A stretch of DNA of 5,731 bases, taken from contig DNCM01000142.1 in assembly GCA_003498085.1 (NCBI GenBank), positions 1 to 5,731 on the forward strand, given 5' to 3'. Source of the stretch: a bacterium (lineage in GTDB: Bacteria > UBA9089 > UBA9088). Positions within the stretch are counted from its first letter, which is position 1; each line of letters opens with the position of its first letter. Position numbers and translations under genes: made by a program. This document shows, piece by piece, positions 1 through 5,632 of the stretch. The notes below the pieces were generated by a model, which saw only the letters and a list, made by a program, of their open reading frames with translations, was not told where the DNA came from and ran no database searches.

Positions 1-1581
1 ATAGAGGTAATTCTCCATCTTTATGAGGATTATGGAATCGATTGCGTTAAACAATTAAGTGGAATGTTTGCCTTTGCTATTTTTGATGAGAAAAAAAAGA
101 GGCTTTTTCTTGCCAGGGATAGATTTGGAGGAAAACCACTAATCTATACGAGATATCACGATACTTTCATATTTGCCTCAGAAATAAAATCTATTCTTGA
201 AAACAAAGATATCCCAAGGGAAATAGACCATGTTGCTATTCATCATTACTTAAGCTATGGTTATATCCCGAATCCTTTCACAATCTTTAAGGGAATAAAA
301 AAGCTTCCTCCAGCATCTATTCTTGTTATGGAGAATGGAGAAGAAAAAGTAGAGAGATATTGGATGCCAATATATAAACCAAAACTTAAGATAAGTGAAG
401 ATGAAGCATGTTCTGAAATTTTAAGGCTTTTAGAGGAATCAGTCAGAATTAGAATAAAGTCAAATCTTCCCTTAGGTGCATTTCTTTCTGGAGGTATAGA
501 CTCATCGGCATTGGTTGCAATGATGGCGAGCTTGATGGACCAACCAGTAAAGACATTCTCTATCAATTTTGAAGAAGAGGATTTTTCAGAAATAAAATTC
601 GCAAGGATTATTGCCAATCACTTTGGATGTGATCACCATGAACTCACTGTCCGGCCAGATGCGATGAATATCCTTCCTAAGCTTGCCTTGTTCTACAATG
701 AACCTTATGCCGATTCTTCGGCCATTCCTACATATTATGTCTCTAAGATGGCAAAAGACTATGTAAAGATTGTCATAGGAGGAGATGGAGGAGATGAACT
801 ATTTGGTGGATATGAAAGATACATCGCCTTTAAGCTTTCTTTGCTCTACGATAAAATTCCAAGGTTTATGAGGGATTTTGTGTTTAGTATCTTCAAAAAC
901 CTTCCCGAACAGACCTCAAGGAATAGTCTCATTAGAAAGGCAAAAAGGTTTCTTTCTGCAATATCTGAGGAACCAAAAAGGAGGTATGGGAGGTGGATGA
1001 TACAATTTAAAAATGAGGAAAAAGAGAGGCTTTATTCAAATGAAATGAAGGAAATAACTCAAGGAATCGATTCAATAGAGATTCTTCTTTCCCTCTATAA
1101 TGTTGCGCCCTGCGATTCTCTTCTTGAGGCAACAAACTTTACGGATTTTGCAAGCTATCTTCCGGATGATGGAATTGTGAAAGTAGAGGTCGCCACTTCT
1201 TATAACTTTCTTGCTGTAAAAAGCCCATTTTTAGACAATGGGCTTGCTGAATTTGCCTTTCTCCTTCCATTCGATATGAAAATAAGGGGGACAAAAACAA
1301 AATATATCCTAAAAAAAGCACTATCGAATATCCTCCCTAAAGAAGTTCTTACAAGGGACAAGATGGGTTTTGGTGTTCCTATTGGAAAATGGTTTAGGAA
1401 TGAGTTCAAAAATTATATTTATGAGGTCCTTTTGGATGATAGGGCAAAAAAAAGGGGATATTTCAATATGGATGAGGTAAAAAGGATCCTTGATGAACAT
1501 ACAAGTGGAAGGAAAAACTATGGCTATCCTATCTGGACCCTCCTTTTCCTTGAGGTATGGCATAATGCTTTCATTGATTGA
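1..1581 (+). CDS. asnB: Asparagine synthetase (glutamine-hydrolysing), 5'-truncated by window edge
   Basis: Family role: ATP-dependent amidation of aspartate (or a related carboxylate) in the cytoplasm, using ammonia from an N-terminal glutaminase domain. The frame is open from base 1, so the Met at 64 is internal: the residues before it (ILHLYEDYG, then QLSG) are glutaminase-domain sequence. 526 residues are visible. The nucleophilic Cys lies upstream of the window. Seen here: RDRFGGKPL and FASEIKSIL (end of the glutaminase domain), then the ATP-pyrophosphatase loop SGGIDSS (487-507), GGDGGDELFGGYERY (about 778-822), PFLD (1225-1236) and KMGFGVPIGKWF near the C-terminus. Oddity: the usual DxASMxxxLExRxPFLD loop reads EVATSYNFLAVKSPFLD, with Ala (1213-1215) at the conserved Glu. 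It may be a paralogue with an altered substrate or weak activity. The gene ends 28 bp before a converging gene. Family assignment is firm; the exact reaction is not. Confidence 0.93.
   Translation: MEVILHLYEDYGIDCVKQLSGMFAFAIFDEKKKRLFLARDRFGGKPLIYTRYHDTFIFASEIKSILENKDIPREIDHVAIHHYLSYGYIPNPFTIFKGIKKLPPASILVMENGEEKVERYWMPIYKPKLKISEDEACSEILRLLEESVRIRIKSNLPLGAFLSGGIDSSALVAMMASLMDQPVKTFSINFEEEDFSEIKFARIIANHFGCDHHELTVRPDAMNILPKLALFYNEPYADSSAIPTYYVSKMAKDYVKIVIGGDGGDELFGGYERYIAFKLSLLYDKIPRFMRDFVFSIFKNLPEQTSRNSLIRKAKRFLSAISEEPKRRYGRWMIQFKNEEKERLYSNEMKEITQGIDSIEILLSLYNVAPCDSLLEATNFTDFASYLPDDGIVKVEVATSYNFLAVKSPFLDNGLAEFAFLLPFDMKIRGTKTKYILKKALSNILPKEVLTRDKMGFGVPIGKWFRNEFKNYIYEVLLDDRAKKRGYFNMDEVKRILDEHTSGRKNYGYPIWTLLFLEVWHNAFID
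1221..1245. repeat. Intragenic perfect inverted repeat (9-bp arms, 7-nt loop) in asnB
   Basis: AAGCCCATT (1221-1229) and AATGGGCTT (1237-1245) are exact reverse complements around a 7-nt loop. The repeat covers the codons for KSPFLDNGL, next to the altered catalytic loop. No U-run follows, so it is not a typical terminator. A function is unproven; chance or a quasipalindrome mutation is possible. Confidence 0.6.
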
Positions 1582-1609
1582 CAACTGTTTTTATTGATGT
1601 TTGATACAA

Positions 1610-2434
1610 TTAAACTAATTCAGAAAGTGCCCTTTCTGCCTCTTCTTTTGTTGGTGTAACACCATGCCATTCTGGCTTATTCTCCATGAATGAAACCCCC
1701 TTTCCCTTGATTGTATGGCAGATAATCATCTTCGGCATCTCTTTTATCTTTTTTGCACAATCCACGGCAGATATAATCTCTGCTATATTATGACCATCTA
1801 TTTCTTGAACATACCAGCCAAAAGATGCCCATTTTTCCTTTAACGGCTCAATATTCATAACATCACAAACCTTTCCATCAATTTGAAATTTATTATAATC
1901 AAGAAAGGCAATAAGGTTATCAAGTTTATAATGACTTGCAGACATCGCTGCCTCCCAAACTTGACCCTCTTGAATCTCACCATCGCCAAGGAGGACATAG
2001 ACCCAAAAATCTTTTTTGTCGATTTTTCCTGCTAACGCCATACCGCAAGCACAGGAAAGGCCTTGCCCCAGAGAACCTGTTGAAACTTCAATACCTGGTG
2101 TCATCAACCTATCAGGATGTCCTTGTAGGATGCTATCAAGCATTCTTAATCTCTTTAATTCCTCCTCTGGAAAATAGCCTGATAGGACAAGGTTAGCATA
2201 CAATGTGGGACAGCTATGACCTTTTGAAAGAACAAACCTATCCCTATCGTCCCAATCAGGCTCAAGTGGCCTATGTCTCATTATGTGAAAATACAAGGTT
2301 GTAACTATTTCAACACAAGAAAGGGAGCCTCCTGGATGGCCAGAGCCGGCTATGGAAAGCATTTTAATAACAAGCCTTCTTATTTTTTTTGAAATAAGAG
2401 TGATTTTTAAAATAATATCATCTATTTCAACCAT
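1610..2434 (-). CDS. Transketolase, N-terminal (thiamine diphosphate-binding) subunit
   Basis: This is the PP/TPP-binding half of a split transketolase, which moves two-carbon ketol units between sugar phosphates in the non-oxidative pentose phosphate pathway. At 274 residues it matches the N-terminal subunit of two-gene transketolases, not the roughly 650-residue single chain. Visible motifs: GSGHPGG (residues 30-36), SKGH (70-73), QGHPD (104-108), STGSLGQGL (118-126) and the thiamine-diphosphate/Mg motif, GDGE (150-153) with Asn181 in DYNKFQ. WHG lies near the end (256-258). The start ATG overlaps the coaD stop by 8 bp, which argues for translational coupling; no good Shine-Dalgarno is seen. 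It is last in the purE-murI-coaD unit. The C-terminal subunit, needed for a working enzyme, does not follow; asnB converges instead. A 1-deoxyxylulose-5-phosphate synthase fragment is unlikely given the motifs and length. Confidence 0.93.
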   Translation of the reverse strand: MVEIDDIILKITLISKKIRRLVIKMLSIAGSGHPGGSLSCVEIVTTLYFHIMRHRPLEPDWDDRDRFVLSKGHSCPTLYANLVLSGYFPEEELKRLRMLDSILQGHPDRLMTPGIEVSTGSLGQGLSCACGMALAGKIDKKDFWVYVLLGDGEIQEGQVWEAAMSASHYKLDNLIAFLDYNKFQIDGKVCDVMNIEPLKEKWASFGWYVQEIDGHNIAEIISAVDCAKKIKEMPKMIICHTIKGKGVSFMENKPEWHGVTPTKEEAERALSELV

Positions 2435-2903
2435 TGAATTTTTCTTTTAGCTTTACCAAAACTTGTTCTGGAACAAAGCATTCTAGATATCTGTGAAGCT
2501 CTGCAAGCTCTTTTACAACAGAGGACGATAGATAAAAATGTGACTCGTCTGTCATAAGAAATACTGTTTCAAGTTCAGGGTACATCTTTTTGTTCGTTAA
2601 TGCCATTTGGAACTCAAATTCGAAGTCAGATATTGCACGAAGGCCCCTTACGACAATCTTTATTCCCCTTTTTTGAATTTCATCGACAAGAAGACCAGAG
2701 AAAGAAGAAACAGAAACGCCTTTTATATCTCTTGTAATCTCCTTCAGCATATCTATTCTCTCCTGAGCAGAAAACAATGGATTTTTCATAGAGTTCTCTG
2801 CAACAAAAATTAATACTTCACCAAACAATTCTATAGCCCTCTTGATTATATCTAGATGGCCATATGTCGGTGGGTCAAACATTCCTGGATATACTACTTT
2901 CAT
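2427..2903 (-). CDS. coaD: Phosphopantetheine adenylyltransferase
   Basis: Cytoplasmic enzyme that transfers AMP from ATP to 4'-phosphopantetheine, giving dephospho-CoA, the penultimate step of coenzyme A synthesis. 158 residues is the normal bacterial length. The nucleotidyltransferase signature is at residues 5-19: YPGMFDPPTYGHLDI, with the TxGH histidine at 16. Also seen: Lys40 (MKNPLF, equivalent to the E. coli active-site Lys42), VVRGLRAISDFEFE (89-102, with both active-site arginines), PELETVFLM (109-117), and LSSSVVKEL (125-133) where ISSSLVKEL is usual. Oddities: position 8 is Met where Ser/Thr (E. coli Thr10) is normal, and the TNGH motif reads TYGH. The start overlaps the murI stop as ATGA, and the 3' end overlaps the transketolase start by 8 bp, so it sits inside a tightly coupled operon. 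Identification is firm. Confidence 0.96.
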   Translation of the reverse strand: MKVVYPGMFDPPTYGHLDIIKRAIELFGEVLIFVAENSMKNPLFSAQERIDMLKEITRDIKGVSVSSFSGLLVDEIQKRGIKIVVRGLRAISDFEFEFQMALTNKKMYPELETVFLMTDESHFYLSSSVVKELAELHRYLECFVPEQVLVKLKEKFNG

Positions 2904-3685
2904 AATTCTACCATTTCTGCATTATCGTAGATTGGTGTTTGCAAAAATAATGAGCCTAGTCTCTTAAATTCTTCTGGCTCATCACTTGTGTAAAATATAG
3001 TCCTTCCACCGCTTGTATTAAGAAGGTCTTTTTTATCAAGAAAAGCCTTTGTGGAAAAAGCAGTGGCTTTCGATGAGTTGACAAGGATAATTCCATTCCC
3101 AATGACTTCCTCAATTGTATTCTCAAGAAGTGGGTAATGGGTACAGCCAAGGATAAGGACATCTATCTTTCCAATGAATTCATGAAGATATTTTTTGCAA
3201 ATATCCTTTGTTATCGAGCTATTCGTCCACCCCTCCTCAACCAATGGAACAAATAAAGGACAGGCTTTGGAGAAAACTTCAATTTCTGGTTTTTTCTCCT
3301 TAATCTTCCTCTCATATATACCTGAAAATATTGTTCTCTTTGTCCCAATTACACCGATTGCCTTTTTTGCTAATTTTACAGCCTCATCAACAACTGGTTC
3401 GACGACATCAATGATATTTGGAAATATTTTTTTAAGTGTTGAAATAGAAACCGAGGCGGATGTATTGCAGGCAACAACAACAAGCTTTATATCATTTTTA
3501 AGGAGAAAAGAGAGTGTCTCTTTTGAGTATTTAACAATAAGACTTTCTGATTTTGAGCCATAAGGTGCTCTTCCAATATCTCCAAAATAAATAATATCCT
3601 CCCTTGGAAGAAGCTTCTTTATTTCTTTTACAACAGTTAAGCCGCCAATACCAGAGTCAAATATACCTATAGGCTTTTCATTCAT
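2900..3685 (-). CDS. murI: Glutamate racemase
   Basis: Cofactor-independent racemase that converts L-glutamate to the D-glutamate of peptidoglycan stem peptides, in the cytoplasm. 261 residues is typical. The N-terminus, GIFDSGIGGLTV (residues 7-18), carries the conserved Asp10-Ser11. The two catalytic cysteines are Cys73 in VACNTSA and Cys181 in LGCTHYPLL. FGDIGRAPYG (34-43) matches the usual FGDTARVPYG loop, with Ile for Thr. VEEGW (149-153) is also typical. The start at 3685 is supported by the standard distance to FDSG. No clear Shine-Dalgarno lies directly before it; a purine-rich GGAGAGG (3714-3720 read on the minus strand) is about 28 nt away, too far, and inside the purE end. The gene follows purE by 25 bp and overlaps coaD by 4 bp. 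Its presence indicates a D-Glu-containing peptidoglycan. The family is certain. Confidence 0.96.
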   Translation of the reverse strand: MNEKPIGIFDSGIGGLTVVKEIKKLLPREDIIYFGDIGRAPYGSKSESLIVKYSKETLSFLLKNDIKLVVVACNTSASVSISTLKKIFPNIIDVVEPVVDEAVKLAKKAIGVIGTKRTIFSGIYERKIKEKKPEIEVFSKACPLFVPLVEEGWTNSSITKDICKKYLHEFIGKIDVLILGCTHYPLLENTIEEVIGNGIILVNSSKATAFSTKAFLDKKDLLNTSGGRTIFYTSDEPEEFKRLGSLFLQTPIYDNAEMVEL

Positions 3686-3710
3686 AATTTTAGATGCTTA
3701 TTTTTTTCTT

Positions 3711-4178
3711 CTACCTCTCCTTTGTCATTTTCCTTTTGTATTCAACGATTTTCTTTCTTACATCAGGATATTTTATGCCTAAAATCTCTGCTGCTAAAAT
3801 AGCCCCATTTTTGGCGTTATTTATAGCTACAGTTGTAACTGGAACACCACTAGGCATCTGTACAATTGACAAAAGAGAATCCACCCCATTCAAAGTGGAT
3901 GTTTTTATTGGAATTCCAATAACTGGCAAAGGAGTAATTGCAGCTATTACTCCTGCCAAATGAGCTGCACCACCAGCTCCAGCTATAATTACATCAACGC
4001 CATTTTTCTCTGCCTTTTTGGCATATTTAAACGCTTTATCAGGTGTTCTGTGGGCTGATATAATTTTTATCTCATAATCAATTAGAAATTCTTGAAATAT
4101 CTTCCCTGCACCCTGCATGGCAGATAAATCAGAGTCACTGTCCATAACAATTCCAACTTTTGGTTCTTTTATTTTCAT
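3711..4178 (-). CDS. purE: N5-carboxyaminoimidazole ribonucleotide mutase
   Basis: PurE makes 4-carboxy-5-aminoimidazole ribonucleotide in de novo purine synthesis. Class I enzymes rearrange N5-CAIR made by PurK; class II carboxylate AIR directly. The 155 residues cover one whole domain: [10 protein letters not shown] (8-17), the catalytic-site SAHRTPD (41-47), [13 protein letters not shown] (64-76), [18 protein letters not shown] (97-114). SAHRTPD and SIVQMP are class I features, so a PurK elsewhere is inferred; none is in the window. Oddities: Asp13 replaces the near-invariant Gly of the MGSxSD phosphate loop, and AINNA replaces AIGNA. The start at 4178 is the only reasonable one. There is no Shine-Dalgarno, and a strong promoter puts transcription start within a few bases of the ATG. 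It is the first gene of the purE-murI-coaD-transketolase unit, divergent from nusA, with no room for a purine riboswitch. Confidence 0.95.
   Translation of the reverse strand: MKIKEPKVGIVMDSDSDLSAMQGAGKIFQEFLIDYEIKIISAHRTPDKAFKYAKKAEKNGVDVIIAGAGGAAHLAGVIAAITPLPVIGIPIKTSTLNGVDSLLSIVQMPSGVPVTTVAINNAKNGAILAAEILGIKYPDVRKKIVEYKRKMTKER
3930..3954. repeat. Intragenic perfect inverted repeat (9-bp arms, 7-nt loop) in purE
   Basis: AGGAGTAAT (3930-3938) and ATTACTCCT (3946-3954) are exact reverse complements around a 7-nt loop. The stem can extend by GGC/GCC (3925-3927 with 3955-3957) across a 2-nt bulge. It encodes the [11 protein letters not shown] stretch of PurE. No function is known; it may only reflect the codons chosen. 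Confidence 0.5.
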
Positions 4179-4186
4179 ATTCTAAA

Positions 4187-4216
4187 ATTATAAACTATTT
4201 TTATTGAAACTTTCAA
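4187..4216 (-). promoter_or_regulatory. Promoter for the purE-murI-coaD-transketolase operon
   Basis: Read on the minus strand: -35 TTGAAA (4216-4211), an 18-bp spacer, then a consensus -10 TATAAT (4192-4187). The -10 ends 8 nt before the purE ATG, so transcription should begin at about 4180-4178 and give a leaderless or 1-2 nt leader mRNA. Its -35 lies 1 bp from that of the nusA promoter. Seen: the boxes and spacing. Inferred: sigma-70-type use and the start site. Confidence 0.8.
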
Positions 4217-4232
4217 GGCTATGTGATATAAT
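4204..4232 (+). promoter_or_regulatory. Promoter for nusA
   Basis: -35 TTGAAA (4204-4209), a 17-bp spacer, then an extended consensus -10, TGATATAAT, with TATAAT at 4227-4232. Eight bases (TTCATTTT-like, no Shine-Dalgarno) separate the -10 from the nusA ATG at 4241, so the predicted transcript starts at or within two bases of the A of ATG. It is back-to-back with the purE promoter; the two -35 boxes make the palindrome TTGAAACTTTCAA. Confidence 0.82.
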
Positions 4233-4240
4233 TCATTTTT

Positions 4241-5470
4241 ATGAAAAAGGTAATAGAGGAGGCTTTACTAAACCTTGAAAAATCAAAGGGTATATCAAAA
4301 AATATCCTTATCTCTGCTATAAATGAGGCTATGGCCTCTGTCTATAGGAAAAAATTTGGAATAAGAAATATAAGGGTTGAATTCGACCTTTTTTCAAAAG
4401 AAACAAAGATTTTTATTCCAAAAAATGTTGTTGAGTATGTAAAAGATAGCCAAAAAGAAATAAGTGTCTCTGATGCAAAAATACTAAAAGCTGATATTAA
4501 AATAGGCGATGTTATTGAAACTGAACTGCAAGACAAAGAAAAATCGTTCTCAAGAATCTTTGCACAAATAGCAAAGCAAGTCATTACACAAAAAATAAGA
4601 GAGGCGGAAAGAAACGTTTTGTTCCATGAGTTTAAAGAAAAACAAGGAGATGTTGTAACAGGAACTGTCCGTAAAATATCGGAAAGCGCAATATTTGTTG
4701 AAATAAGCAAGGCTGAGGCAATTCTTCCTTCTCGCGAGCAAATAAAAAAGGAGAAATATAGGATTGGTGACAGAATAAAGGTTTATGTTTTAACTGTTGA
4801 CCAAGACTTAAAACATTCCCAGATAGTCCTTTCAAGAACCCATCCTGGATTAATAAAGAGGCTATTTGAAACAGAAGTTCCAGAACTCGTTGATGGTTCT
4901 GCTAAAATAGAGAAAATAGTGAGGGAACCAGGAGTCCGTTCAAAAATTGTTATTTCGACAACAAACAAAAGGCTTGATCCGATTGGAACTTTAGTGGGTG
5001 TAAAAGGGGGTAGGATTCAAGGGATTATAAAAGAGCTTAGAGGAGAAAAAATAGATATCATTCCTTATTCGGAAGATATAAAGGAATTCATTACTTTAAC
5101 TATTCTTCCTGCAAAGGCAAAAGAACTTATTATTGACGAAGATAATAAAGAGGCAACAATTATTGTGGACAAGGACCAATTATCTCTTGCAATCGGAAGG
5201 GGTGGACAGAATATCAGGCTTGCCGCAAGGCTCTGTGGGTATAAATTGGATGTAAGAACAAAAAAACAATATTGGGAACAAAGACAAATCAGCGATATCC
5301 CTGGAGTTTCTGAAAAAATAGAGGCTATTTTAAAAAAGAAAAATATTTTGAGGTTTTCTGATGTAGCAGACCTCTCTACTGATGAACTGGCAAATATAGA
5401 AGGAATAGGAAAAACAAGTGCTTTAAAAATTATAGAGTATGTGAAAAGTATGGAGCCAAAGGAAGAATAA
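4241..5470 (+). CDS. nusA: Transcription termination/antitermination factor NusA
   Basis: NusA binds RNA polymerase near the RNA exit channel and modulates pausing, intrinsic termination, Rho action and rRNA antitermination. 409 residues, between the short B. subtilis form (371) and E. coli (495). In order: polymerase-binding N-terminal domain (about 1-133), S1 domain (about 135-200, with GDVVTGTV and AILPSREQI), KH1 (about 203-280, RLDPIGTLVGVKGGRIQ, GxxG at 253-256, then ELRGEKIDIIPYSED), KH2 (about 285-345, AIGRGGQNIRLAARL, GRGG at 319-322), and one C-terminal helix-hairpin-helix unit (about 350-403, ISDIPGV and IEGIGKTSALKII). The usual DPVGAC reads DPIGTL. The start fits the family, has no Shine-Dalgarno, and lies just after a strong promoter, so the mRNA is probably leaderless. 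The usual upstream neighbour rimP is absent, and infB does not follow within 260 bp. Identification is secure. Confidence 0.97.
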   Translation: MKKVIEEALLNLEKSKGISKNILISAINEAMASVYRKKFGIRNIRVEFDLFSKETKIFIPKNVVEYVKDSQKEISVSDAKILKADIKIGDVIETELQDKEKSFSRIFAQIAKQVITQKIREAERNVLFHEFKEKQGDVVTGTVRKISESAIFVEISKAEAILPSREQIKKEKYRIGDRIKVYVLTVDQDLKHSQIVLSRTHPGLIKRLFETEVPELVDGSAKIEKIVREPGVRSKIVISTTNKRLDPIGTLVGVKGGRIQGIIKELRGEKIDIIPYSEDIKEFITLTILPAKAKELIIDEDNKEATIIVDKDQLSLAIGRGGQNIRLAARLCGYKLDVRTKKQYWEQRQISDIPGVSEKIEAILKKKNILRFSDVADLSTDELANIEGIGKTSALKIIEYVKSMEPKEE

Positions 5471-5477
5471 TAAAAAA

Positions 5478-5519
5478 GAAGTAATAGGTTTAGGAGGGGA
5501 ATTTTTCACCTATTACTTC
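5478..5519 (+). terminator. Probable nusA transcription terminator (12-bp stem, 18-nt loop)
   Basis: GAAGTAATAGGT (5478-5489) pairs perfectly with ACCTATTACTTC (5508-5519), 7 nt after the nusA stop. It is followed by CATTTTATTTAT, T-rich but not a clean U-run. The 18-nt loop is large and purine-rich, and holds AGGAGG (5492-5497). Best read as an intrinsic or pausing/processing hairpin ending the nusA transcript. The long loop and broken T-tract lower confidence in efficient termination. Confidence 0.55.
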
Positions 5520-5544
5520 CATTTTATTTATCGGCATAAAATAA

Positions 5545-5587
5545 AAAAAACTTAATATGTTTTTTAAAATGTACTCAGAAGGTACAT
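5545..5587. repeat. Two small AT-rich hairpins between nusA and the right edge
   Basis: AAAAAAC (5545-5551) pairs with GTTTTTT (5559-5565), and ATGTAC (5569-5574) pairs with GTACAT (5582-5587). Both have 7-nt loops, and they stand 3 bp apart. The first has a T-run in its right arm, and on the minus strand ends in a T-run of eight, so it could assist termination. They are weak individually, and low complexity makes chance likely. No gene is recognisable in 5471-5632. Confidence 0.35.
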
Positions 5588-5632
5588 CATAACCACCCTA
5601 TAGAGAAATTATTCTAACTTGATGATAGGGAT

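Noticed and set aside
64..66. Met codon at 64 as the start of the asparagine synthetase
   Set aside because: The frame is open back to base 1 and the upstream residues match the glutaminase domain, so the Met is internal and the gene is cut by the window edge.
261..617. 118-codon minus-strand open frame opposite asnB
   Set aside because: It is antisense to the ATP-loop region of a clear gene and has no recognisable motifs.
1183..1224. Frameshift pair in asnB explaining the unusual catalytic loop
   Set aside because: Length to the PFLD motif is unchanged, and the alternative frames give no better match and hit a stop. Substitutions fit better than compensating indels.
1582..1609. Bidirectional terminator between asnB and the transketolase gene
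   Set aside because: The 28-bp gap has a short T-run but no convincing stem on either strand.
3195..3563. 122-codon plus-strand open frame opposite murI
   Set aside because: It lies wholly within murI, whose motifs are clear, and has no recognisable features. It is a shadow frame.
4179..4240. Purine riboswitch or long leader before purE
   Set aside because: The promoter -10 sits 8 nt from the ATG, leaving no room for a leader.
4342..4710. 122-codon minus-strand open frame opposite nusA
   Set aside because: It is a low-complexity Ser/Ile/Phe-rich shadow of the NusA N-terminal and S1 coding sequence.
5501..5539. Mini-ORF from ATT after the AGGAGG in the terminator loop
   Set aside because: It is only 12 codons from a very rare start codon, and the Shine-Dalgarno-to-start distance is short. 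It is not supportable as a gene.
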